Part shown: one piece after another, positions 1 to 6,033 of the stretch
How the letters are laid out: the number at the start of each line of letters is the position of its first letter
Position numbering within the stretch: position 1 is the stretch's first letter
Assembly (NCBI GenBank): GCA_029779995.1
Contig: JAKOZM010000170.1
Span: forward strand, 1-9,153
DNA from: Actinomycetes bacterium
GTDB taxonomy: Bacteria > Actinomycetota > Actinomycetes > S36-B12 > UBA10799
DNA length: 9,153 nucleotides
Direction: 5' to 3'
Notes under the pieces: generated by a model
The model's input: the letters and a program-made list of their open reading frames with translations, nothing else
Databases searched by the model: none
Told to the model about the DNA's origin: nothing
Program-made: the position numbers and the translations under genes

Positions 1-141
1 GCGGACCGTGTTCAGACCTGGGACGTCGAACTCGCGCATGAGCTCGGTGATGCTGGGCAGCTTCGTGCCGACCGGGTACGTGCCGTCAGCGATCCGGGCC
101 CGCAGCGCGTCGGCGATCGCCCCGTACTTGGTGGTGGCCAT
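1..141 (-). CDS. GntR-family transcriptional regulator, N-terminal part (cut by window start)
   Basis: This is the first 47 codons of a minus-strand gene that runs off the left edge. The product starts MATTKYGAIADAL and continues with ARIADGTYPVGTKLPSI and TELMREFDVPGLNTV. That is the classic winged helix-turn-helix of GntR regulators: the 'I..gi..G.y..G.kLPs...L...f.vs..TVr' pattern at residues 8-47. The effector domain lies outside the window, so the subfamily (HutC, FadR, KorSA-like) cannot be named. GntR proteins of this kind are common maintenance/transfer regulators on actinobacterial plasmids and integrative elements (for example KorSA of pSAM2). That role is inferred from context. No Shine-Dalgarno precedes the ATG. 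Instead a TANNNT -10 element ends 6 nt upstream, suggesting a leaderless mRNA. The domain call is strong and the biological role is open. Whether it controls the neighbouring cargo is unknown. Confidence 0.88.
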   Translation of the reverse strand, partial: MATTKYGAIADALRARIADGTYPVGTKLPSITELMREFDVPGLNTVR

Positions 142-147
142 GAGGTG

Positions 148-153
148 AGTGTA
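148..153 (-). promoter_or_regulatory. Candidate -10 element for leaderless GntR transcript
   Basis: Read on the minus strand, TACACT matches the actinobacterial TANNNT -10 pattern and ends 6 nt before the ATG of the GntR gene. This is the geometry expected when transcription starts at the first base of the start codon. The intervening CACCTC has no Shine-Dalgarno character. The surrounding TGATACACTCA has TGA/TCA ends and could also be an autoregulatory half-palindrome. This is motif-based only. Confidence 0.4.
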
Positions 154-190
154 TCATGCCCTTTGCGCCCTCTCAGAGGAGTGATAGGCG

Positions 191-206
191 ACATAATCTA
201 TATTAT
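191..206. promoter_or_regulatory. AT-rich patch with overlapping -10-like hexamers (possible bidirectional promoter)
   Basis: ACATAATCTATATTAT is the most AT-rich stretch between the divergent GntR and histidine-phosphatase genes. It contains TATATT (plus, 199-204) and TAATAT and TAGATT (minus), all fitting TANNNT, within imperfect ATAAT/ATTAT symmetry. There is no convincing -35. If it fires on the plus strand, the phosphatase mRNA would have a leader of about 150 nt carrying the two inverted repeats described below. Confidence 0.3.
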
Positions 207-248
207 CGGCGTTTCAAAGGACGGGAGTTGGCCTGGCCGCGCTAGCTA

Positions 249-280
249 GCCTCCGGCCACCGGCAACGCTGGCCGGAGGC
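249..280. repeat. Perfect 11-bp inverted repeat, 10-nt spacer
   Basis: GCCTCCGGCCA (249-259) and TGGCCGGAGGC (270-280) are exact reverse complements around a 10-nt spacer. They would form a very stable GC-rich hairpin in RNA or a cruciform/operator in DNA. No T-run follows on either strand, so it does not look like a standard intrinsic terminator. A 10-bp perfect palindrome GCTAGCTAGC (241-250) abuts it. It sits in the intergenic region upstream of the phosphatase gene. Its role (leader structure, operator or recombination-site remnant) cannot be settled from sequence alone. Confidence 0.55.
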
Positions 281-325
281 ACGGTGAGACCCCGCGGCCC
301 TTGGGTTGGTAGAGATCGGTCGATG

Positions 326-344
326 AGGGGCCTCCAGCGCCCCT
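326..344. repeat. 6-bp inverted repeat just upstream of the phosphatase gene
   Basis: AGGGGC (326-331) and GCCCCT (339-344) are complementary around a 7-nt loop, followed by TTTG on the plus strand. The 3' arm ends 22 bp before the first ATG of the histidine phosphatase. It could be a weak leader hairpin. It is short and GC-rich, so chance is a real possibility. Confidence 0.25.
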
Positions 345-366
345 TTGTGCGCCGATTAACGATTGG

Positions 367-990
367 ATGATCAACATGAGCGCGAACGAACTGGTACTCG
401 TGCGCCACGGCGCTACACAGTGGTCTCCCGCAGGACGTCATACCGGCACGACCGATTTGCCTCTGAGCGTCGCCGGGACGGCTCAAGCCCGATCAGTCGG
501 GAACTGGCTGTCGAGGCAACTGTGTCAACCAGACGGAGACTTCGGCCGGCTCTCAGACCACATTTGCAGTCCAATGCTTCGGACGCGCGAAACTGCCTCT
601 GTTCTGGAACTAGCTGGTGCGCCACGAGCTCGCATTGTGAGCGAACTGGCAGAGTTTGACTACGGAGAATACGAAGGCCTAACTCTTGCCGAGATCGTTA
701 AGCGCAATCCAAAATGGTCAATTTGGCAAGAGGGATGCCCCGGCGGCGAGACCTTCGCCTCCTTCGTTAGCCGAATATCTGGGGTAGTCGAAGGCCAGTC
801 GCTTCGCGAGGGACGGCACCTTGTCACGGCCCACAGCCACGTATTGCGCGTTCTCGCTTTGAACTATCTTGGGCTCGACCCTGCTCTTGGGCAGCACTTC
901 GAGCTACGTCCAGGCTCGGTCAGCGTCCTAAGACGTGACTCACGTCATGCCCGCGTCGTTCTATGGAACCTCGCTCCACCACGCGGTTAG
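367..990 (+). CDS. Histidine phosphatase (phosphoglycerate-mutase-like), SHB17-type
   Basis: This 207-aa protein belongs to the histidine phosphatase superfamily and probably removes phosphate from a small phosphorylated metabolite. The N-terminal LVRHGATQW motif carries the phospho-accepting His14. SPMLRTRETA supplies phosphate-binding arginines (about 72-74). ELAEFDYGEYEGLT (93-106) contains the acidic proton-donor region. VTAHSHVLRVL (153-163) holds the second catalytic His156. The segment FDYGEYEGLT together with WQEGCPGGET resembles the SHB17 (sedoheptulose-1,7-bisphosphatase) branch, which fits a sugar-phosphate role next to the RLP operon. The substrate is inferred. It is the only plus-strand gene of the cargo and ends 3 bp from the SIS gene stop, so the two transcripts converge. 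The start is uncertain: ATG at 367 or 376, neither with a good ribosome site. Base composition is low for the window (28 G/C in the 60 bases 661-720). Confidence 0.85.
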   Translation: MINMSANELVLVRHGATQWSPAGRHTGTTDLPLSVAGTAQARSVGNWLSRQLCQPDGDFGRLSDHICSPMLRTRETASVLELAGAPRARIVSELAEFDYGEYEGLTLAEIVKRNPKWSIWQEGCPGGETFASFVSRISGVVEGQSLREGRHLVTAHSHVLRVLALNYLGLDPALGQHFELRPGSVSVLRRDSRHARVVLWNLAPPRG

Positions 991-993
991 CTA

Positions 994-1743
994 TTAGGCA
1001 GACGTCCGGCGCAGCCTGCCCCGATAGCGAACCCTGAGGCCCTCGTTCCATTTCCTCGCACCCGGCAAGTGCTTACTCTTGAACACTGGCGGCTCAACTC
1101 CTGCGGCCATCAGGGCATCGCACGTGCTGAGAACCAGCATCTGGAGGGCAACGGTGCCGAGGATCCCCGAGCCCGGCCCCACCGCAGTCGTCGCGCTCCC
1201 CGTGACTAGCGCATCGCCGAAGACACCTCCCGTATCGATAACGACGTCGGCCACTTCATGCAAGCGAAGCCCCGACGAGTGCCTGGCAGGCGACTTTTCG
1301 GACTGAGCGAGCGCGAGCACCCCGACGACTTTGAGGCCCCGTTCTTTCGCCAGTAGTCCTACTCCAACAGGCAGTGGGTTCGCTCCCGAGTGAGAGACGA
1401 TCACCATCACTTCGCCAGCCCGGAGCTCATACTGCTCGTCGTAGGCCCTGACGACCAGGTCAGCGTAGCCGTCGAGCGGCTCAGCCATCCCAGATGTGTA
1501 GTCGATCATCTGGTTCAGGGGTGCCAGACCACCTGCGCGACTCACGACGTCGCGCACAACGAGGGAGGAATGGCCACTGCCGAACAGGTGCGTTATTCCC
1601 CCGTCGGCTAGGGACTCCGCGATGATCCGGCTGGCCGCCGTCACAGACGGAGGACAGGCCAAGAGCGCACGAAGGGGTTCGTCGACCGCCTTCGCGAAGG
1701 CGCCGGTCAGACTTTCGGCGGCACGCCAATCCCCGGTCTCCAT
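994..1743 (-). CDS. SIS-domain sugar-phosphate isomerase/binding protein (UPF0309-like)
   Basis: This 249-aa protein has one SIS (sugar isomerase) fold of the SIS_2/UPF0309 type. Phosphosugar-binding motifs are visible: HLFGSGHSS (52-60), the serine-rich loop VIVSHSGANPLPV (114-126; usually S-N-S-G-R-N in relatives), RHSSG (154-158) and VGPGSGILG (188-196). The C-terminal VEPPVFKSKHLPG (216-228) is also typical of the family. SIS proteins bind phosphorylated sugars and catalyse aldose-ketose isomerisation or act as sensors. This one has no helix-turn-helix, so an enzyme is more likely. It is the last gene of the eight-gene operon. Its ATG follows the RLP stop directly (TAGATG, no spacer) behind a weak GGGGA site, which implies coupling to RLP translation. 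The substrate is unknown; a pentose- or hexose-phosphate made by the upstream kinase is the natural guess. Confidence 0.85.
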   Translation of the reverse strand: METGDWRAAESLTGAFAKAVDEPLRALLACPPSVTAASRIIAESLADGGITHLFGSGHSSLVVRDVVSRAGGLAPLNQMIDYTSGMAEPLDGYADLVVRAYDEQYELRAGEVMVIVSHSGANPLPVGVGLLAKERGLKVVGVLALAQSEKSPARHSSGLRLHEVADVVIDTGGVFGDALVTGSATTAVGPGSGILGTVALQMLVLSTCDALMAAGVEPPVFKSKHLPGARKWNEGLRVRYRGRLRRTSA

Positions 1744-2988
1744 CTAGTCGATCCCCATCAATTCAAGGACACTGTCGGTCGAACTGCGAAGGCGACGCTT
1801 CACTCGAACCTTCAACTCGCTCTTCATCTCCACCTCATCCTCGAATTCGTCCTCGCGCAGTACGTCCAAAGCATCCCTAACGACAAGCGGAGGCACGTTC
1901 TCGGTGTAGAGTTTGTAGGCCTCCGACCCCCACAGAAGCATCATGCGTTCACGGTAATAGCTGATGTTGCGAAAACTATTGACAATGTTAAGGCCCCCAG
2001 ACATTACTGCGGCGGAAGGGTGATACGACGCACCTTCGACGATGTCATCGTTAAGCGCGGCTCTGAGTCGCCGCACACGGTCCTTGTCAGTCTCGATCGC
2101 GCCGACAAAAGGGCCGGTGTAAACAGCGTCGGCGCCGCTTAGGCGGGCGAGCTTGCAGAGCACCTCTTCTCGAACGTAGAAGTTTGGCCCACCACCGATC
2201 ATGCCTCGCCCGACGACATTGGCTACCACCGGGACCATGAATCGAGATCGCACTTCCTGCACCGCGTCAATCCCCATAGTGACGATGTTCAACATCGCCC
2301 CGCTCTGCGGGACGTTCTGGAGTTCTTCGGCGATTTCTAGTGCCTCCGACATCCGGCGGGTGAGGTTTACGACGTACCTCGCGTCAGACTCTGCGCCCAC
2401 GAGCACATCTGAGGCCCAACGAACCCTGTTGAGAACTTGACTGACGTCCCCCACGTTCGTGAGCTCGTCCTCGACCACTAAGTCGAAGCCAGCCTTACCA
2501 CACCAGGCGAGATATCTTTTGATCTCGGGAGGTTGGCCCGGGGCAAAGCGAGGTTTGAGAATCGCCCCGATCGAGATCGGCCCTGCGCCAGCGGGCGTCA
2601 AGGTGTTGATCGGGCCAAGCAACTGCAGCGCGTCCATAGACGCCTCGCAGAGCTCGATCCGCTCAATCCCGTAGCCCTCGACGCCCGAGTAGGACGAATA
2701 ATAGCCGGCGATCGCCATCAGCATCGATACTCCGACGTTGTTCCGCAAAACGTCATTCGGAATTGCTATCTCGATCTCTCCGGACATGGTCTTGCCCGAC
2801 GGACTCTCTTCAGTGAGGCGAATCTGGGGTGCGGTCGCGCCCGAGTTCATAGCGGCTTCCATATGGTCCACAGCCGAGATAAAGTCGCTGAACTTGCCGT
2901 CCTGAAATCGCACCGAAAGCCGCACTAGGACACTGGTGGGGCGCAGCGACTCGCGCGAATGACTGCGGTCAGTTGGCACGCGTGGCAT
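1744..2988 (-). CDS. RuBisCO-like protein (form IV RLP), non-carboxylating
   Basis: This 414-aa protein is in the RuBisCO large-subunit superfamily. ISIGAILKPRF (139-148) matches the 'TIIKPK' loop, keeping the catalytic Lys175 equivalent (K145). GFDLVVEDE (167-175) matches 'GLDFTKDDE': the metal-ligand acids D174/E175 remain, but the carbamylated Lys201 is Val172. YTGPFVGAIET (290-300) matches loop 6 'HSGTVVGKLEG', with Ala297 for Lys334 and Tyr290 for His327. MSGGL (329-333) keeps Ser379 (S330). CO2 fixation is therefore excluded; enolase, isomerase or transcarboxylase/hydrolase-type chemistry on a sugar phosphate, as in known RLPs, is plausible. The C-terminus is a highly charged tail. ATG at 2988 is chosen because it overlaps the kinase stop (TAATG) behind a GAGGTGG site. 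The open frame extends to 3120, but that would overlap the kinase C-terminus by 133 bp with no family similarity. Confidence 0.92.
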   Translation of the reverse strand: MPRVPTDRSHSRESLRPTSVLVRLSVRFQDGKFSDFISAVDHMEAAMNSGATAPQIRLTEESPSGKTMSGEIEIAIPNDVLRNNVGVSMLMAIAGYYSSYSGVEGYGIERIELCEASMDALQLLGPINTLTPAGAGPISIGAILKPRFAPGQPPEIKRYLAWCGKAGFDLVVEDELTNVGDVSQVLNRVRWASDVLVGAESDARYVVNLTRRMSEALEIAEELQNVPQSGAMLNIVTMGIDAVQEVRSRFMVPVVANVVGRGMIGGGPNFYVREEVLCKLARLSGADAVYTGPFVGAIETDKDRVRRLRAALNDDIVEGASYHPSAAVMSGGLNIVNSFRNISYYRERMMLLWGSEAYKLYTENVPPLVVRDALDVLREDEFEDEVEMKSELKVRVKRRLRSSTDSVLELMGID

Positions 2989-4166
2989 TAGGGCCACCTC
3001 GTAGCGAAGCGCAGTGCGCTGGCCAGGAGGTCGTCCCGATCGAGGGCCTTCGAGCCCAGCAAAGCCAAAGCGCTCGCGGTTGAGGAACGGAGGACCCACG
3101 AGGTCTCGATACCCGCCCATCGGGCTATCTCAAGGAAGGTCGGGCCTTCAGCGAGCCATCCACCGCATGAAACGGGCTCGCCATCAACCACCTCGGCCAC
3201 CTCGGCCATCAGCATCGCCAGAGCTGCGGTCAGTCGACGTGTGGCTGGCTCCGACTCCAACTCAGGGTGGCATTGGATAGCACCGCGATCGAGGCGTGCG
3301 ATGCCGTTGATGACCGGGGTCGAGTGCGAGACCATGAACGCGAGGTCGGCTGCGGCTGCTTCGAAAGGGGCGTCACGCAGGGTGCGGAGGACCCTTGCGT
3401 CAGCTCCGCCCGGACTGAGTACCGAGTCAACCAGCTGCCGACCGAACTGCGGCCACCCGCTGACCAGAGACGGCGCCCCACCGACCGGTGTCTTCAGCAG
3501 CACAGCTGACGTGCCCAACTCCAAGTAGTACCGTGTCGAGAACGTCTGTCCGGCTGCAGCGCCGGCTGCCAACGTGTCTCCGGATCCACAGATCAGCGGA
3601 GCTCCCGCGAATGCGCCAGGTAGGTGGTTACCGGCCACCCCCAGAAACGAGCCGACCCGATCCGGTCTCGGCATGCCCGAATCCACACGGATCGCATCTT
3701 CGCCTAGGGCTAGGGCCGTCCATTCATCAAAGCCGCCTTCCCCACCCAGGTGTCGGTATGCCGTAGTGCCAAAGGTCTCTATCCGGGCGATGGACTTGCC
3801 CAACGACGCTAGGTAGGCGCTGCGCTCGAAGAGCGTCGAGGCCAAGACGCCGCCATTAAAAGCGGGTTCACCGGCGGCGATGCTGCGAGGATCGTCGTAG
3901 GCAAAGGACAACTGATCACCGTCCTCGCAATGCACCACCAGGCTAGGCCAAGACGTCGCCATACTCACCCCAACTACGCGGTCGCCCGTACGCAGTTGGG
4001 GAGCAGCCTTATCGACCGCCCCGTCCAGGGAGTCGAGCATCGTCGTGAGGGCGTCCGCACGTCTAAGGCCGTTCTCAACAACAAGCTGAGTCACCGAGTC
4101 CGGGCGTACCAACAGCACCTTTGTCCGGGTGGACCCTAGGTCAATCGCTGCGAGGACGTCACCCAA
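2988..4166 (-). CDS. FGGY-family carbohydrate kinase (short form)
   Basis: This is a 392-aa ATP-dependent sugar kinase of the FGGY/actin-like superfamily. The N-terminal AAIDLGSTRTKVLLV (6-20) is the phosphate-1 loop. ICGSGDTLAAGAAAG (192-206) carries the catalytic-base Asp (D197) in its usual setting. YLELGTSAVLL (214-224) is the phosphate-2 motif. VSCGGWLAEGPTF (332-344) is the adenosine-binding motif. It is about 100 residues shorter than typical FGGY kinases (about 480-500 aa), mainly because inter-motif insertions that shape the sugar site are reduced. The sugar therefore cannot be predicted. The start is TTG at 4166, with GAAGAGG 7 nt upstream; no in-frame ATG lies near the motif start. 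It begins 4 bp after the membrane-protein stop and overlaps the RLP start by one base, so kinase and RLP are probably made together. Likely role: to supply the phosphorylated substrate for RLP/SIS (inference). Confidence 0.88.
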   Translation of the reverse strand: MGDVLAAIDLGSTRTKVLLVRPDSVTQLVVENGLRRADALTTMLDSLDGAVDKAAPQLRTGDRVVGVSMATSWPSLVVHCEDGDQLSFAYDDPRSIAAGEPAFNGGVLASTLFERSAYLASLGKSIARIETFGTTAYRHLGGEGGFDEWTALALGEDAIRVDSGMPRPDRVGSFLGVAGNHLPGAFAGAPLICGSGDTLAAGAAAGQTFSTRYYLELGTSAVLLKTPVGGAPSLVSGWPQFGRQLVDSVLSPGGADARVLRTLRDAPFEAAAADLAFMVSHSTPVINGIARLDRGAIQCHPELESEPATRRLTAALAMLMAEVAEVVDGEPVSCGGWLAEGPTFLEIARWAGIETSWVLRSSTASALALLGSKALDRDDLLASALRFATRWP

Positions 4167-4170
4167 ATCG

Positions 4171-4572
4171 CTACCTCTTCCGCCGGAACTTCGCCCCGTG
4201 CGAGGGATCGGACAACAAAGGGACCCCCACGACTAGACCGACAGCAAGGACCACTAGCGCCGCTCCCGTGGCCACGGCTCCCACGAGCCAAGCCTCGGCG
4301 ACCAAACCCAATATCGAGGCAGCGACGGCGACGCTGCCTCCGAGTAAGAGGAGCAGCAGGCCGAACCTCAGGTTCTCGATGCGCTCCATGGTCTCCTTGC
4401 CCTTGAGCGAGGCATCTCCACGTGTCGCAGCCTCGGTCCGAGCTGCCTGCAGGAAGGAGGCCCCGACCAGGGCGACGGCTACCGCCGCGAGTCCGACACT
4501 CACATCCATCGCCAGGACGTCCGTCGACGCCAGACGATCGGTGAACGAGCCCTCACCCAGAATGCCCGGCAT
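4171..4572 (-). CDS. Small integral membrane protein, three predicted transmembrane helices
   Basis: I do not recognise the family of this 133-aa protein. Three hydrophobic segments are visible at about 23-42, 69-92 and 96-119. Between helix 1 and helix 2 is a charged loop containing TEAATRGDASLKGKETMERI. The C-terminus is basic (KFRRKR). There is no signal-peptide cleavage motif. The charged loop and helical hydrophobic segments fit an inner-membrane anchor or small transporter component, but function is unknown. ATG 4572 is chosen because GAGAGGG lies 6 nt upstream. It overlaps the flavin-reductase-like gene by 20 bp, and the stop is 4 bp before the kinase TTG. The open frame extends further upstream inside the flavin-reductase gene, but that part is a shadow frame. 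Its position inside a soluble-enzyme operon suggests substrate entry, product exit or tethering (inference). Confidence 0.7.
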   Translation of the reverse strand: MPGILGEGSFTDRLASTDVLAMDVSVGLAAVAVALVGASFLQAARTEAATRGDASLKGKETMERIENLRFGLLLLLLGGSVAVAASILGLVAEAWLVGAVATGAALVVLAVGLVVGVPLLSDPSHGAKFRRKR

Positions 4573-5197
4573 TCCGCACCCTCTCGCTCTCTTCGACCAC
4601 AGTCCAGGTTCCGGGTTCGAAGAAGTGCCCGCTAGTCGCGTAGTAGAGGACCGGGAGGCCGGTGCGGCGTTCGACGATGTCGTCTCTCCACAGGTCCTCG
4701 TCGACCACAAGCCTCACGATCTCAACCCCGCATGCCGTGTGATCGCCGCTGTCCTGGGTCCAGCGCAACAATCCCTCGCCGGCCCACCAGCATTGCTCAA
4801 GTCGCGGTGGCTTGACGTGGATCGACGGTGCTGTAGTGAAGCCCTCCAGGTACGGCAGCTCGCTTTCCCCGCGCGGTAGGCGCACGCCAGCGTCGTAGAC
4901 CTGCTGAACGTACTCGGGATAGGGGAAGTTGATTACGCACTCGCCGGTGTCCAACAGGTTGTGCAGCGTGTCGCTCTTGGGCGAGATCGCCAGGATCATC
5001 ACCGCCGGCACATTTGAGCAGAGCATGGTCTGCTCAAACGAGCCCACGTTGACTGTGCCGTTGGGTGAGATCGTCGTCACCATCGAGGGCGCATGAGGTG
5101 GGGAGAGGTACACGATGCGGCTCGGCCGCTCACCCAGAATGTCGGGGGTGAGTGCCAACTCTCGTCCCGCGACGGATCGCTTGATCGGGTCGTTCAT
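4553..5197 (-). CDS. Flavin-reductase-like FMN-binding split-barrel protein
   Basis: This 214-aa protein matches the flavin reductase-like domain (split beta-barrel, FMN-binding). Diagnostic parts are VTTISPNGTVNVGSF (40-54), where the family has 'tt...G..N.a..s', and ISPKSDTLHN (71-80) followed by TGECVINFP (84-92), equivalent to 'R.s.T..ni..tgeFvvN'. A VRLPRGESELPYLEGF stretch (105-120) matches the 'p.g.sE....gl' region. Relatives reduce free flavin for a partner monooxygenase or use bound FMN directly. No monooxygenase is encoded here, so the partner is off-window or the protein acts alone. The ATG overlaps the HAD stop as ATGA, behind a strong GGAGGG site 6 nt upstream. It is a soluble cytoplasmic protein. 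The fold is confident; the reaction is not. Confidence 0.85.
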   Translation of the reverse strand: MNDPIKRSVAGRELALTPDILGERPSRIVYLSPPHAPSMVTTISPNGTVNVGSFEQTMLCSNVPAVMILAISPKSDTLHNLLDTGECVINFPYPEYVQQVYDAGVRLPRGESELPYLEGFTTAPSIHVKPPRLEQCWWAGEGLLRWTQDSGDHTACGVEIVRLVVDEDLWRDDIVERRTGLPVLYYATSGHFFEPGTWTVVEESERVRNAGHSG

Positions 5198-6033
5198 GGG
5201 GTTCCCTCCAAGAGGATGGTTCGGATCTGGTCGAGGTGGGAGATCACGTGGTCGGCTCGATTATCCTGGTCTGCGGCCTGCACCGCTGTTCCAGGGGCAA
5301 AGAGGCAGCTGACAGCCCCGGCAGCACGGGCAGCCGCGATGTCGGAGGCAACCGAATCGCCGACCATTAGGACCCGCGACACGTCTACCCCCAAGTCGGC
5401 TGCGACAATCCGCAGACACTCGGGGTTCGGCTTCCCTAGGACGGTCGCCGGCTGGGCGAGAACCTCCTCGGCAGCCGCTACTATCCAGCCGGCGCCGGGC
5501 TTCGGTCCGGCGGCGGCACCGAACCAGCGATCTCTCTCGGGCGCGTAGAACTCTGTGACCTTAGGCGCTAACGTCAAGAGTGTGGCGACGTCGTCATAGC
5601 TGAATCTGCGCGAGTACCCGATCGCCACAACAAGTTGAGAGTCGTCGCCGACCCCGGCCACATCGCTGGTGAGGTCCTCCAGCGCGACCGCTCTCATTCC
5701 GGCGGTTTCGACCTGTTTCAGGAAGACGTTGCGCGCACCGTGCACGACGGCGACCACATCGGTTCCTCGGTAGCGATCGGCCAGGTATTGAGCAGCAATC
5801 CGCCCAGACGTGTAAACACGGTCCCGCTTGACCCAGATCCCGGCGGCCCTTAACTGCCGCGCAAGGTATTGCTCAGACCTAGAGGATGTGTTGGTAAGGA
5901 AGGCGACTCCTAATCCCAGCTCACGAGCGAAGGCGACGGCGTCAGCGGCGCCGACGATAGCCTCGTACTCATGCCAGATCACGCCGTCTAGGTCGAAGAC
6001 GACGGCTTCGATGTCTGTCGGTCGTTCGCTCAC
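5194..6033 (-). CDS. HAD-superfamily phosphatase, NagD-like (subfamily IIA)
   Basis: This is a probable Mg-dependent sugar/small-molecule phosphatase of about 279 aa. Residue numbers here count from the upstream ATG at 6051. Motif I VVFDLDGVIW has nucleophile Asp20 and acid/base Asp22. Motif II is LTNTSS (52-57). The motif III Lys207 is in LGKPNP, and motif IV is VGDSVASDI (230-238). The C2-type cap between motifs II and III and the 'GKPNP' signature place it with NagD/4-nitrophenylphosphatase-like enzymes. The GTG at 6033 is preferred over ATG 6051: it overlaps the upstream stop as GTGA, has AGAGGA 7 nt upstream, and trims six residues not needed by the fold. ATG 6051 has no ribosome site. 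The gene lies between the acyltransferase and the flavoprotein, each with 4-bp overlaps. The substrate is unknown. Confidence 0.9.
   Translation of the reverse strand: MSERPTDIEAVVFDLDGVIWHEYEAIVGAADAVAFARELGLGVAFLTNTSSRSEQYLARQLRAAGIWVKRDRVYTSGRIAAQYLADRYRGTDVVAVVHGARNVFLKQVETAGMRAVALEDLTSDVAGVGDDSQLVVAIGYSRRFSYDDVATLLTLAPKVTEFYAPERDRWFGAAAGPKPGAGWIVAAAEEVLAQPATVLGKPNPECLRIVAADLGVDVSRVLMVGDSVASDIAAARAAGAVSCLFAPGTAVQAADQDNRADHVISHLDQIRTILLEGTP

Noticed and set aside
249..280. Intrinsic terminator
   Set aside because: The stem is strong but no T-run follows on either strand, and no gene ends next to it (the flanking genes are divergent).
1744..2988. Functional CO2-fixing RuBisCO
   Set aside because: The carbamylated Lys, loop-6 Lys and two active-site His equivalents are absent, so this is an RLP.
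2989..3120. N-terminal extension of the RuBisCO-like frame from an ATG at 3120
   Set aside because: It overlaps the C-terminal coding region of the kinase, shows no RuBisCO N-domain similarity, and a well-placed ATG with GAGGTGG sits at 2988.
4573..4710. N-terminal extension of the membrane-protein frame
   Set aside because: It lies wholly inside the flavin-reductase-like gene, is Ser/Arg-rich without structure, and ATG 4572 has a good ribosome site.
4121..4879. 252-codon open frame on the plus strand
   Set aside because: It is antisense to three well-supported genes, its product is low-complexity Thr/Ala/Arg-rich, and no family motif is visible; it is a high-GC shadow frame.
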